From Pholiota molesta (lineage: Eukaryota > Basidiomycota > Agaricomycetes > Agaricales > Strophariaceae), in the NCBI GenBank assembly GCA_014925825.1, contig JACGCK010000131.1, positions 62,001 through 126,000 on the forward strand: a stretch of DNA of 64,000 bases, given 5' to 3'. The translations under genes were made by a program, and so were the position numbers. Shown piece after piece: positions 46,917-58,700 of the stretch. The notes under the pieces are model-generated. The model saw only the letters and a program-made list of their open reading frames with translations. It did not search any database and was not told where the DNA came from. Positions within the stretch are counted from its first letter, which is position 1, and the number at the start of each line of letters is the position of its first letter.

Positions 46917-49476
46917 TTACACGCGCAGTCCAGGTGAAGGGCTAGATAGATAGCAGACGCAGTTGTAACGCAACATGAAAGCAGAAGTTCAGAACCGAAG
47001 GAAGGTGTCGTAGATTTGAGTTGAAGGCAAATGAAGGTCCGGCCCGGGCCTGCCTCACTCAGCCTACCTTTGGCTACCCATTGTACCCAAGCCAAACCCA
47101 AGCCGTGAAGTTCGAATTTGCTGGGATAAACTTACCACCGAAGGACTGGGCGTAACGGACGCGGTTTTATAGAGTGGCGGTTTCGTGACTGGGACTTATA
47201 ACGAAAACGCGATTTCGCGCTCGTTTGCTCACCACATCACCAAAATTCGTCTCTGCCAGGATATGTTCAATCGCACCAATCTATATATTTTATCTCCTTC
47301 CAAAATAAGTACCTGATTACAGAGTCTAAGTACCTTACTATTGCAACAGGAACCGAGCGCATTATGCACACATCATATAGGACGATGCTTGCCGAGGCGC
47401 GGATTATGCTCGCAAATCTGATGAAGGACCCGAAGGAGTGCGAGGTGCTGTATGGGCAGGCGCAAAAGGAGAGCTAGGACGCAATCATGCTGTATGAAGG
47501 GAGTGAAGAGGAGGAGGGTCCGCGGCACTGGCAGCGAGCTCGGATGGTCGAGCGCCCTAAGCCCTTACGGTCATCGAGAATCGACGGTGCGGCGATCTGG
47601 GTCAGAAAAGGAGTGCGGTCTGGTGTAAATAGCTAAACGTAAGATTTCCAACCTGCCGAAGATGCATGGCTCACCTTTGCTATCGCACAAAGCGTCCTGT
47701 GCATCGTGTGCTTATCTCCCCGTGTCGTAAGATGGTGTTTGAGAATTGGACGGTGTGCAGCATGTGCTCAAGTCGTCCTAGCTTTGGTGTGCAAAAAAGG
47801 CTCCGGTAGCCCACAGGCTACAGCAAACTTCACATACCATTGTTTATATATAGCCGTCGGTACTCAAGGAGGGGGTAAGAGCGGGTAAGAGTTTGTAAGA
47901 GTGGGATGTTGAAGACAATTTGATTGGATGCGCTAATCTAATCTAAGTTATGTATTGCATCTGGCCGTGAAATGGTCACAGGTCCTCAACCTGACCTCAA
48001 CACAGCGCCTTCCACGTTTCAATTTCAACATGCGCCTTTCGCCATTAATCTGCCAGTCAGTACTCAATCATTCTCAATACGCATCATCCGATGATGCAAA
48101 AACGTTTGTATAGGTAGCGTCCTCGAGATGAAAGGCCACCACTTCGTTGGAATGGATCCGGCTTGGATCCAGCGACGTTCTTCGAGAACCTCCTTCCCGC
48201 GTACACATCGACCCTCGACGTGAAAAGAGACGGTGCTTTCGAGATACGTAGCAGCTACACTTGTATGACGCACAACTAATATAAATAGATAATAAGTGAT
48301 TTGTGATCCACATAAGCGATGACTCTGTTCTCTTGAACTGCGCGTTGGGCGCTTAAATCTTTTATATGCGAAATGGTTGTAATTATAGGAGATACAACTC
48401 CAAGGTCCATAGAACATCTACCCCATTCGGCCGAATGCATTCTTGCAAGGTCATGACATTATCAAGCCGTTCATGACGCACAGCCCACATTGGAGTACCT
48501 ACGCTTGACCGGCCACCTTCGTCGAAACACGAGGCCCCGGAATCAAAATTCCACTGGTGTGCAGTGGGTGTGCATGACATCATTGACATGCAAGCCCGCC
48601 GGAATGTTCGGGATATGGTTAATTGATAGGAAGGGGCGGCCAAGGGGCGATTGCGCCCGTCGGAAGAGGCTGTGCGATGGTGTGTCATATCTCCATCCCG
48701 CCAGGTCAAGTAGTCACATAGCATACAGCTCCGACTCCCCAGCGACGTTATTCATGCTAGTAGTACACAAGGGCCTACAAGCTGTAGGTGGGTTTTGGTT
48801 GCATGAGCTGTCTTCGTATTGACAGTGCCCCTTTCAAGCGAATTCAGACTCTGCGACAGCTATATAAGCGCCGCACATCTTTAACCTTGACAGGGCCCTT
48901 TTCGTACTGGAAAATGTTGGGGAAATGCATACGATTACCCCACAATTCCAAGTTTGAATTAGCTTATCTCAAGTAACACTCAGTAGCCCACTTTTCGTAA
49001 TTAGATAGATGGTTTTCCATGCAAGCTTCACTGGAGCACGGAATGCAATAAAATGTTCCGTCGACACAATGGCTGCATATCCTTTGAAATTTCAGTATTC
49101 TACTATCCCCAAAGACCGCCTGTCTTGTTCTTCTTGTATTTATCTTGGGGTTCTACTCTGGATGAACAGTGTGCTTTTAACTTTTGTTGTCTTGTCAACA
49201 AATTTCGCCTCCCGCTTTTAGCTGTGCTGCAGGTAAAGTGGGTGGCTACTTTTTTAGACGCATCCTGGCGGTGCACTGTAAATAACACAGAATCTAGATC
49301 TCCGATCTTCAACAACACTCATTCTTACTGTAATGGCGATACAATAAGGTACATTACCATGTAAGGTCTGGGGGTATAAAGCATGGCCTCATGTTTGTTC
49401 AATCGTCATTTTCCAACTTTCATTTTCCAGATAACCCGCACCATACCATAAAACACTTCAACACGCTACTAACACA
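46917..49476. other. 2.5 kb intergenic region without a supported gene
   Basis: No conserved domain found. A short stretch near 47352-47470 reads MHTSYRTMLAEARIMLANLM, faintly reminiscent of a cytochrome P450 helix, but an in-frame stop follows. The remainder holds scattered short frames. A TATAAA at 49375-49380 belongs to the next gene. Confidence 0.35.
49375..49380 (+). promoter_or_regulatory. TATA box upstream of DUF6699-like gene
   Basis: TATAAA about 97-102 bp upstream of the ATG at 49477, in GGGGTATAAAGC, followed by a pyrimidine-rich leader. Confidence 0.5.
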
Positions 49477-50151
49477 ATGCCCAGTTATCACACCAGGCAC
49501 GTACGATTTGCGAACAGAAACACCTTCCATTCGACACCGGTAACTCCTGCGATGCCCCCTTGGACGTTCTTATCTTCGACTGATTCGTCGACCTTGGGTG
49601 CGATCACGCCGCCATGGGCTTTCAAGTATCCGGTACCGCTTCATAGCCCTTCTAAATCGCGCCACGCTGGACTTCTGCGCCCTCACCCATACTTGGAGAT
49701 GTATGGAATCAAATGGGACATGATGGATCACCCTTACGCTATGTCAAGAAACCACCACCCAATTTCGGCCCGCGCATGGAAGGAGCCGGCCACATCTCCT
49801 CCTTTGCCATTCCTATCCATTACCGTCGCCAACTTCCCTTGGAGGTTCAGCGTCTACGCGTCCAACCACAGCTACGTCACATTCCAGGATGTGGTTGAGA
49901 CGATTTATCGTTCTCTACGCAAGAACATCACCGAGGGGGAATTTCGCATGGCAGGTGCGTCGGCGACCGATCGACGCCGCGCCACACGCGCGTATGAACA
50001 TCGGTATAGGCGCCAACTCAGCACGAGGCTCTACGAAGAAGAGAAGCGCGGTGGCATGAAGCGCGTCGATTTTCTGATGGAGCGCACTCGTTTCGCGGGC
50101 CTGTCCAACATTTCGCGTCGTCCGGATGAATGGCACCTCAACATCACTTGA
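49477..50151 (+). CDS. DUF6699-like hypothetical protein
   Basis: A 224-residue intronless reading frame, clean from ATG (MPSYHTRHVRFANRNTF) to TGA at 50149-50151. The N-terminal half is Pro/Ser-rich and low in complexity. The second half has SITVANFPWRFSVYASNHSYVTF, then VVETIYRSLRKNITEGEF and YEHRYRRQLSTRLYEEEKRGG, ending RVDFLMERTRFAGLSNISRR and PDEWHLNIT. This block order (beta strand followed by V-V-IY-LR, a basic helix, RVDFL and W-L) matches my recollection of the basidiomycete-specific DUF6699 family, whose function is unknown. There is no signal peptide or membrane segment. Start choice is supported by a TATA box about 100 bp upstream. Confidence 0.7.
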   Translation: MPSYHTRHVRFANRNTFHSTPVTPAMPPWTFLSSTDSSTLGAITPPWAFKYPVPLHSPSKSRHAGLLRPHPYLEMYGIKWDMMDHPYAMSRNHHPISARAWKEPATSPPLPFLSITVANFPWRFSVYASNHSYVTFQDVVETIYRSLRKNITEGEFRMAGASATDRRRATRAYEHRYRRQLSTRLYEEEKRGGMKRVDFLMERTRFAGLSNISRRPDEWHLNIT

Positions 50152-50758
50152 CGCGACTCTCTCGATTTCCCTCCCTACGTCCTTATCGACTCCAAGCATC
50201 TTGCTTCAATCCTGATACCAAGGATCTCTTTGTGGCCTCTCCCATTGCCACAGAAATCTGCTTCGGTGCTACTCAGCGCCGAAGCGGATACGCTTTCTTT
50301 TTTGTTTCTCTGTCTCGCTGCCGGTATCGCTATTTCCCATTTCCCACTTCGGGTTTGCGACCGTTAATACACCAATCGCATCAAGTACACGAACAATAGT
50401 CTGGTTGCTATCTGCAATCATATTTATCAGCCCACACCGGCTTTCCAGATGATGATCCCTTCAAATCGCCTTGGCCTTCATCTTGCTACCATTTCCTAGA
50501 TTCAGTGTTCTTCCCGAATTCAATTGTAACATAGTTTGAACTTTATTTTACCATTATTACTAGTTATATTACTCATATTTGCTAACCAAGCGCTGGATTT
50601 TCGGTATATATCTGACTTTGATGTACATAATAGTTACCACCGTATTATTAATAATGCAGAACATACACACGGCGTTATTCGTTTAACATCACGATTTTCA
50701 AATATAGTTCCTAGTACGCGCATATCCAAAGACGCGAGCGAATGATCTAGCAAGATAC
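50152..50758. other. convergent 3' intergenic, AT-rich
   Basis: Lies between the stops of the DUF6699-like gene and the leftward kinase-like gene. The right half (50520-50720) is strongly AT-rich. No gene seen. Confidence 0.45.
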
Positions 50759-53107
50759 CTAGAGATCAGATACATATGGGAACATCTCCCTAGCTTGCAC
50801 AGTTATCCAGTCATTTCGCCCTATATGTCTGACGGTGCGAAAATTGACAGGATCCCAGTCATCAGGATCTCCATAATGTTTCCAAACGAGCTCTGTATCC
50901 AATGCATCGCAATTGCGAAGGATGACGAAGACCTCAAGGTAGTTCCTGAGTAAATTGGGTGCCTCTCGATGCCACGTTTGCGTCGTGGAGGCGAAGTCAA
51001 TTAGGACGGCGTGGTCAACTTGTGTTACTGGGTTAGTGTACCTGAGGATTTGGCCGGAGTGCCAGTCGCGTTGGCTGACGTCGGCCACATCGAGAACGCG
51101 AGTTGCGTGACGACAGCTTTGGATCTGGGATAGGTCTGCAGTCGACGCATGTTCGCGCCTATTGAGACTGTGACGGACCTACCATGTTTATTTGCCTTTC
51201 AGCACTCAACTCCTCTGAGCCCAAGGTACATCCATCGATGTACTCCATGAGTAGACCATAAAGCACCGTCCCATCCGGTAGCGTAAACTATAAAAGGAAC
51301 AACAACATTAAAGTATATTTAGTATCGCTCAAGTACAGAATAAACTGCGAGAGATCATTTTGCCTTGTGGTTGCCATAGAACCAGGGAATAACGGTTCCC
51401 TGTACTGGACGCAGTTTGTTGTAAGCGAAGGCTTCGTTGATAGCGCAGTCCTCCGCAATGGTGACTGGGTCAAACCACCGAGGTATAAGGTCATCGCGTT
51501 TGTACTCGTCTTCTTCGTTGGGGATGTCCAATAGCTGAAACCTGTCATCGACCAACTTGAGATGGAGAGATGGTGACGTTACGGGATTTTCATTGGGGAT
51601 GTCCAATAGCTGAAACCTGTCATCGAACAACTTGAGACAGAGAGATGGTGACGTTACGGGATTGTTGTCGATTGTGGTGATCTGACAACAATAGACGGTG
51701 CAGATACCGTGCTTTGTACCTTCTGCTATGAGATCTTCGATCTTGAGCGTGAACGATTTGCTCCGTTCAAATAAATCAGAAATACCAGCAGTTTCGAGGG
51801 GTGACGCCCGGCGAATTAACTCCAGATGTTTCGTTGTATCCGGCGGGAGTTCAGAGGCATCATACGGAAAGATTGGGCCGGTATCTGGAACATCTCTACC
51901 GACCTCATGTGTGAGAGCACTAAGCGTGTCCTGGGGACGAGCTACGACTTTCGCGTTTTGTTGTCGTACATGGGCATGCCACCGAAAAAACTGAAGCGCT
52001 CTTGCGCGATCACGAACCAGTGTCTCGAAGTCGAAATCAGAATGGCGGTGGTGAGTCGTGAATATCTGCTCATCTGCAAGCAAAGGGTGGTTCGGATCTT
52101 GCGGAGGGCCTTGAGGAAGAACCATGCTTTCGTCGACTTCAATAGTGGGAGGAGGTAGATTGATATATTCACATCCTCGATCGATATGATGATGTAGATA
52201 TGCAGCAGAAAGAACTCGAAGAGCGAGAGATGGTTGAGTTGTCGACACTCTTTCAAAAACGGGCTTAGGAGGCCGTCCACTCAGCGAAAATATTGCAATG
52301 TCCTCGAAGTTGGACACGACGATTGAAGGGGTCGATGGACTGTATTCAAATACTTTGAAAAGAGCATATTTGACACGGGACGATATTTTCCCTTTGGAAT
52401 CAAACAGTTCGCCGGGCTGACAAAATAAATATCAGAATGTCGAATTGAAAGGTACGTAAAAAATGCTCTGACCAGGCATAAAAATATGGGAGGATTCAAC
52501 TTCCGCAGTTCAAACTCGTCAGCCTTGAAAGTCGCTCCATATATTGCTACTAATATTGAGTTGCGGAGAAAGAAAAGCTGGGAGCATACTCACATTCGCC
52601 GAAGGTGAGGGGTATGTACTCCATAGGCGTCTTCAGCACACCCGGGGAGTGTAGCTGGTTGAAAATATTCGCTATAGGGCTAAGTAGTGTCGTCAAGTAT
52701 TCGCTGGGCTGTCTACAGGGCAATTTCGTTAATAACTCAAGTGGCATTGAGGAATAAGCGTACTTGAAGGAAATGCACTCTGCCGTCGGCCAGTCAACCT
52801 TGCGTTTGTGAGCGAAGCGAAGGGCGCGCTGGAAGTTTGAAAGCGCTCTTCGAGCAGTCTTCTCGTTATCTTCAGCTTCCTTCCATTCTTGCGAGGACGA
52901 CGAAGTCCAAGGTCCGCAGATTGGTAACGGCGGAATGGGTGTTGGCCATGGTTGGGGATGGGGAACAGCTTTGGAGAAGATTTGGGTTGGATATATCGGA
53001 GACGTCGAGCACATTCGACATTGAATCGGTACTCTGACGATGCGAGCTACATGGTAGATTCTAAGCATAGCTGGCGAAAGGTTTAGCCCAAAAGCACCGA
53101 TGAACAT
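50759..53107 (-). CDS. degenerate protein-kinase-like protein, lineage specific
   Basis: I choose the ATG at 53107 (MFIGAFGLNLSPAMLRIYHV); a second ATG at 53068 is possible. Exons read coherently with GT..AG introns: PLTFGEC, then ATFKADEFELRKLNPPIFL (about 52535-52480), GELFDSKGKISSRVKYALF (about 52400-52345), and a long exon (about 52320-51355) with SNFEDIAIFSLSGRP, DTTKHLELIRR and YCCQITTIDNNP. Later exons give LYGLLMEYIDGCTL (a kinase hinge, about 51260-51220), then VSQRDWHSGQIL (about 51080-51045), where the catalytic loop would be, and AVLIDFAST (about 51010-50988) in place of DFG. A catalytic Asn is not seen, so the protein may be a pseudokinase. The Asn-Pro-Val-Thr segment is tandemly duplicated in frame. 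Similar predicted proteins are common in Agaricomycetes; the role is unknown. Confidence 0.6.
51519..51668 (-). repeat. 75 bp in-frame tandem duplication inside kinase-like gene
   Basis: Two adjacent 75 bp copies (period set by GGGGATGTCC at 51520 and 51595) encode 25-residue units NPVTSPSLCLKLFDDRFQLL.. and NPVTSPSLHLKLVDDRFQLL.., differing at a few positions. The frame is kept, so the protein has a doubled segment. Confidence 0.85.
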
Positions 53108-53159
53108 TTCCGGAAATGGCCGGAGAATATTTGATGGCAATTCCCACTTTATAGATGTT

Positions 53160-53216
53160 CAAGCGTTCACGCATGTTCAACGTTCAGCGTTCAACGTTTA
53201 GCGTTCAACACAAGTT
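53160..53216. repeat. GTTCA(A/G)CGTT minisatellite
   Basis: Roughly five degenerate 10 bp units of GTTCAACGTT type lie just upstream of the kinase-like gene start. Confidence 0.6.
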
Positions 53217-54090
53217 GATCCCAAGTCTATACATAACTGCTTTACAAGCACTGTTTCAATGCGAGTGGCACACCCGTCGTGGGCTCGTCAATCACCTTGC
53301 CGATTTGTTGCCGATGCATAGATCAAACGAAGGTACTTATCATGTAACGATCTCTTTCTCTGAAGACCGATAAGTAACAGAAGGCATCAGCCAGACATTT
53401 GAAGAAATAGTGTATCAAGTTACAGTACGTGTTCACGGAGTCAGAGACCATAATTTTGTGCCCTCCAGCGCATAACCCCGGCTCGCATCGCTGAGCGAAC
53501 CTCAAAACATCAGCTCAAATCAACCTGTGAACATAAGCTTCCGAACGTAAAAAAAGAACACGCAGGAATGATTCAACGCATTTAGTTGTGTGCGTTTGTC
53601 CATACCTAGAGCTCACATAGCACTTGAAAGATCCCTAAAACTATCGCACTGTGTCGTGGTCGTCGGAAGGGGGTATATGATCCGAAAAACATAAAACGCA
53701 CCTGGGAGTTGACACCTCCAGTCTCACAAGTCGGATCTCGATGCGCCCATAAGTACCCCACGATGCCTGTTCTCGCTTTCGCTTCGTTTTCTAGCCATCA
53801 TTTCGCTGAAGTCTCCCACATCCTACACGCCGGATCGAATCCTGGGGGTCAAACGAGACCAGTACCGACACATCTTCTTCGTGGAGCGCCCTTCGAACTT
53901 GTGGCCGTCAAGGTCCGTCGTCCTCTCACATTCCACGGAAGATTTCCCCCTGGCCCATCCATCCTATTGCGTCCATCCTATAATGTCGCCAACACGTTTG
54001 CAAGTGTTAGCGGAAGAGGGGCCGGCAATATAAGAGTCACGACGTGCAGTCACCGTCACCGAATAGAAGGGTTCCCACAATCAGCAGGCG
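53217..54090. other. intergenic left of the retrotransposon
   Basis: No supported gene. A plus-strand open frame from 53709 continues into the LTR and is judged fortuitous. The target site CTGTG (54091-54095) ends this stretch. Confidence 0.4.
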
Positions 54091-54095
54091 CTGTG

Positions 54096-54375
54096 TGTGA
54101 CAAGGCGTGTTCCCACGAGTCTTGCCACACGAGAACCCAAAAGACAGTTGAAGAGCTGAATTCCAGGCCGACTATCTACGTACACCAAGTCGGCCTTAAA
54201 TACTCTACGGATGTCTAATACGTCATAACTAGATAGTTTTTAAACATAAGGTTTTTCGGAATATGGAGAGAGTGGGGAGTGTAAACAAAACGAAAGAAAC
54301 AAATAAAAAGTTCTAAGTCAATAAGATAAGATAAGATAAAGAGTCGTGCTGTGAGGTCGCTAGCGATCCGTCACA
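54096..54375 (-). repeat. 3' LTR
   Basis: 280 bp, TGTGAC..GTCACA, identical by eye to the 5' LTR. It contains an internal 8 bp inverted repeat, GGCCGACT..AGTCGGCC, at about 54167-54196, and a TATTTAAG-like TATA on the minus strand next to it. Confidence 0.96.
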
Positions 54376-54513
54376 TACGCCCTCCATCTGATGTGTAATA
54401 TCAGATACGTACGAAGAGAACGTTGAATAAAAGAAGTCTAAGTCAAAAGTTAAATTGTAAGTAAGAGCCCGTCTTAAAGAAAAGAATAAAAAGAAAAGAA
54501 TCAAAAGACTTGT

Positions 54514-55711
54514 TCAAAAGTTACGCTGCTTCTTGATAGCAGACGAAACGCTCCCGGACCCAGGAACACGGCGCTTCTTGCCAATTCCCAAGCTCTCAGC
54601 CGCCGCGCGCATAATAATGGTATTGATCAATCCAGCGTCGACGTCCTCGCCAAAGAGGTCTATGAGCTGCATCGCCTGCCTGACACGCTCCGGGTGTGGA
54701 TAGTTCACGTGTAGAGGGTACGCGCCAGTGTAGGTAATCGAGCCGTCGGAATGGATCATGGGTAACTTAGCCGGCTGAAGGGGATCTCCGTTGAGCGCAT
54801 GTGCGACATAGCGATACCCGAACGGTTCGACAAGTCGCACACGTCGCTCTGGATGGCCCCGGGTATTGTTAAGCTCGGATGCGTACCGGAGCACCGCCTT
54901 GAGTAACGCCGCAGGAACCTCGAGAACTTGACCGTCCGGGTAGGCGAGAAGGAAATCACCATTAGCCCCGAAGAAGAGCTTCGAAAATCCAGGCACCGGG
55001 TTATTGAGCGCCGGAACGGTCTGCAAGGCGTTGATGTTGGGTACGGGCAGTGCTGCGGCCGCGGGGCAGGAGCGAAGAAGCCGGCGTTGTTATTCCCAAG
55101 AGCCGGAGCCTGAGGCGTCTGGGGAACGGACTGGGCAGCGTACATCGGAGCGGGGGTGTGAACAGGCGTAGGCGCGGGAGGGTCAACCATAACGACGTCA
55201 CCGGACCCTGTACCTGGAGCGCCTAAGTCGAGCTGGTGATCGTGATGCTGATACTGATGGTTGATTGCCGAAGCATCAGGATTGTTCGCGGATTGCGGGG
55301 CCGGGCCTACGATCACAGAAGCGCTGGACGAAGCTTCTTGTGGCGTCATGATCGTCTCGGCACCGGTGTATGGAAGCTGGCTGAGAGTATTGGCAGAGGT
55401 AGAAGCGATGTTCGAAGGCTCGGGATTGGAAGGAACGTTGGGAACTTTGGAAAGGGAAGAATAAGCAGGGGGGCAGGAGAATAGGAAGCAGGAGAAGTAG
55501 GAGGATAATGAATGTAGTCGGAAGAAGGAACGGGAGGAGCAATGTCGGTGTCGGTGAGGAGGGAAGTGTGGTTGGAGGTAGCGTTGTCGATGGATTTAGA
55601 GGAAGAAGGAGTGTTATTGGATGTGTTGAGAGATGGAGTGGAAGTGGAAGCGGTGGCAGATTGGGCGGCTTTGGACGCGCGCTTACTCTTGGTGGGGGTG
55701 GAAGAGCTCAT
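54514..55711 (-). CDS. extra ORF downstream of pol in the retrotransposon, unknown function
   Basis: The ATG at 55711 (MSSSTPTKSKRASKAAQS) lies inside the last 29 bp of pol, in another frame. The predicted protein is about 400 residues, read in three segments because two single-base slips fall near 55470 (a G6 run) and 55065 (a G4 run). The N-terminal 240 residues are Ser/Thr/Pro/Ala-rich and probably disordered. The C-terminal 150 residues look globular: PGFSKLFFGANGDFLLAYPD, VEPFGYRYVAHALNGDPLQP, SDGSITYTGAYPLHVNYPHP and LIDLFGEDVDAGLINTIIM. The tail (GKKRRVPGSGS, then IKKQRNF) resembles a bipartite nuclear localisation signal. There is no signal peptide or membrane segment, so it is not env-like. 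A TATATAAAG on the same strand lies about 60-70 bp upstream (55771-55779). I do not recognise the family; a captured host gene is possible. Confidence 0.7.
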
Positions 55712-58700
55712 GAGGACGATGATGGTGGTTTGGGATGAAGATGAGGGATGCCTCGTCGCATTCCTGAGCCTTTATATAGTTTTCCGAGGGCTCAGTACCA
55801 AAAATAACCATCGACGTTCCAGCCGTAAAATTTTCGTCCACCGTCGGTGGAGCAACGAGCGCGTCTATTCCGCTGACGCCCATAGCTTCCAAATATTGCT
55901 CTAAAGCGATCAGATGACTCAGCTGATCGTAAGGTAGCCAGCTAGTGTCGCCTGTCTTAAATAACACCTTAAACATAGCACTTTTACCTCCTTTTTTATG
56001 TTCTAGAATTTTCTCAACCATCCACTCGCCCTCCAGATCTTCAAGGTCGAAGATCTGTGTATCCAAGCGCCCAGGAAATAATTGATCATCGTTAGGCACA
56101 TGAATCCTCAAAAGCGAAGCATGGAACACATCGTGAACACCTCTCCTGGTCAAAGTAACCGGCAACTTCAACCTGAAAGAATGATTCCCAAAGTCCTCCG
56201 TAATTTGATATGGCCCAATAAACTTAGGAGACAGTTTCCGACTCATTCCCTTAGGCAGAGAAATATTCTTAGTAGAAATATAAACAAAATCATTCACCAC
56301 GAACGGCGCCTTAATACGCTTACGGTTCGCATTCCGAACTGACTTAACGCGCGCAGCAATGATACAATCATGAGCACGCATAACCGCAGAACGCATTTTT
56401 TTAGCGAATGCGCGCAGGCCAGGAAAGCCGTCAGGCTTATCCGCGTCCCAAATAAACGACCGCGGTAAACGCCCATAATTCAAGAAAAACGGCGCATAGC
56501 CCGTACTCTCTGAACGCGCAGAATTAATCGCAAACTCAATAGCAGGCAACTTCAAAACCCAATCTTTCTGATCTGGACTAATACTGACTCGTAACATTTG
56601 CCCAATTGTCTTATTAGCGCGCTCCGTCGCGCCATCAGACTCAGGATGGAAAGCGCTCGACATATTTAACTTAGTACCAATCAGCTTATGCAGCTCCTGC
56701 CAGAAGTGACTCGTAAACAAGGGATCCCTATCACTGACTATAATCCTAGGCAAACCATGGTGTTTATAGACCTCAGCAAAAACCAACTCTGCAACCTGCT
56801 TAGCAGTATAATTAGTCCTACTAGGCACCAAGTGTACCATACTCGTAAACAAGTCAATAATAGTCGTAATGGAATCAAAAGTACCATCCCTATTTCGAGA
56901 TTCTGGAAAAGGACCTACGAAATCAATGCCAATAGCTTCCCAAGGACGACTCTGAACCTCCAAAGGATTCAACAGCCCATAGGGCTTATGATTACCAGAT
57001 TTACTACGCCTACAAGTAACACAGGTCTCACAAAACTTCTCAATATCACTACTCATTGTTTTCCACCAGACGAACTCCCTAAGATAATCGTATGTCTTAC
57101 GAAACCCTAAATGAGCCAACAAAGTATGGGCTTCGGAGATAACGATCTCACGAACGGCGCGCCCTCCAGTGAACACATTAGGAATACACAGGAGCTTCTT
57201 GCCGTCCTGGGACAAGTACAACAGCTCGTCTTTATCGTCATAAACAAAATTCTTATGCGCTGACGGCCTCTCAACCACAGACTTAAACAGCGGGTCTTCA
57301 TGATAATGACCTGCGATTACTGACTTCACGTTAATATTATCTAACTCTCCATTCAAATCCAGATTCGGCGCAGCCGCACCCTCATCCTCCTCTTCATCAG
57401 GAACCTCAACTGGTACGTCAGCCGCGTCCTTACTCCCAGAAGTACTCGCTACAGGAGTTTTCTGCGCCACCGGCACGCGCGCTGGGATGCGAATCACCAA
57501 GCGCTCGTTAGGCGCCGGTGGCGCCGGGCCTCTTAAAGTAAACGAATCCTTAACGCGAGCAGCGAACTCGTCCGAAGTTTCGGCGCGCCCAGTTTCAGCG
57601 CCTTCGCGCTCACGCGCTTTCTTAGACTTACGACCTACAAAGTTCGTAGCTGACATAGCACAAGCTTCCAAACCAACGAACACAGGCGCCGCTACCACGT
57701 TGCACGCCAACTCCATGGATTCTACCGTATCGTCATATTCTGTATATTCTGACGGCGCGCGCACAGTTCCCGGCGCATCATTAGAATATATACGCGATAG
57801 CGCATCACTCAAGATATTCTCAGTACCCGGGACATAAATTACTTCGAAATCAAATAAACTGATATTCTCAAGCCAGCGCGCCCTCCGTCCAGAGACATCG
57901 CGGTGCTGTAATATAGTCACCAAACCTTTGTGATCAGTATACCACCTAAAATGGACGCCTAACAATATATCCCTGTATCTCATCATAGTCTCCAAGCCAG
58001 CCAGCATCTCTATCTCATGAACAGGATAATTCTGTTGTGCCGGACTTAATTTCGCTGAGTAAAATGCCGCTACAGGTGCTGTTTTCCAGTCTTCACCCTG
58101 GCTAATCACACCAGCAATCCCAGTAATACAACCATCTGTAATTAAGTTAATCGGAGGAGCCCCCTCCTATGATCAATTGGCCTCCTATGATGATCCTTAC
58201 AAGAACTCGCTGATGCCTTAATTTGATCAAACGCTCGTTGATGCGTAAAATCCCAACGGAAAGGTACCGCGTCGCTCGTAAGCGTATGAAGCACGCCCAT
58301 CGGAATCCGTACGCGATCGATGTCATCTGCCAAATATCCGGCCGCGCCAAGGAAACCTCGCAGCAGATCGCGGTTGGTAGGCACTTTCCAGTTAATCAAC
58401 TTGTCAACCTTGTGGGATCCATCTGAATGCCGTCGTCGTCCACGATCCGGCCAAGGATCTTAACACGGTTGGCAATAAATTCAAGTTTACCTTCAGACAA
58501 ATAGAACTTTTCCTTCTTCAATATGTCCAATACAATTTTTACGTGCTCAATGTGTTCCTTAAGAGTGTCCGAATAAATCACAATGTCGTCCAAGTACACA
58601 TCCATAAATCTTCCTATATGTTCCGAGAAGATATGATTCATGGAACTCTGATGCGTCGCCGGCGCATTAATGTCACCAATCTGGAGTACATTACTAACCA

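Noticed and set aside
47352..47470. Possible cytochrome P450 exon remnant
   Set aside because: Only a short helix-like stretch followed by an in-frame stop, with no haem-binding Cys motif anywhere nearby.
53709..54218. Plus-strand open frame of 169 codons left of the retrotransposon
   Set aside because: It runs into the LTR and past the target duplication, has no recognisable motif and does not continue sensibly on the other side, so it is judged fortuitous.
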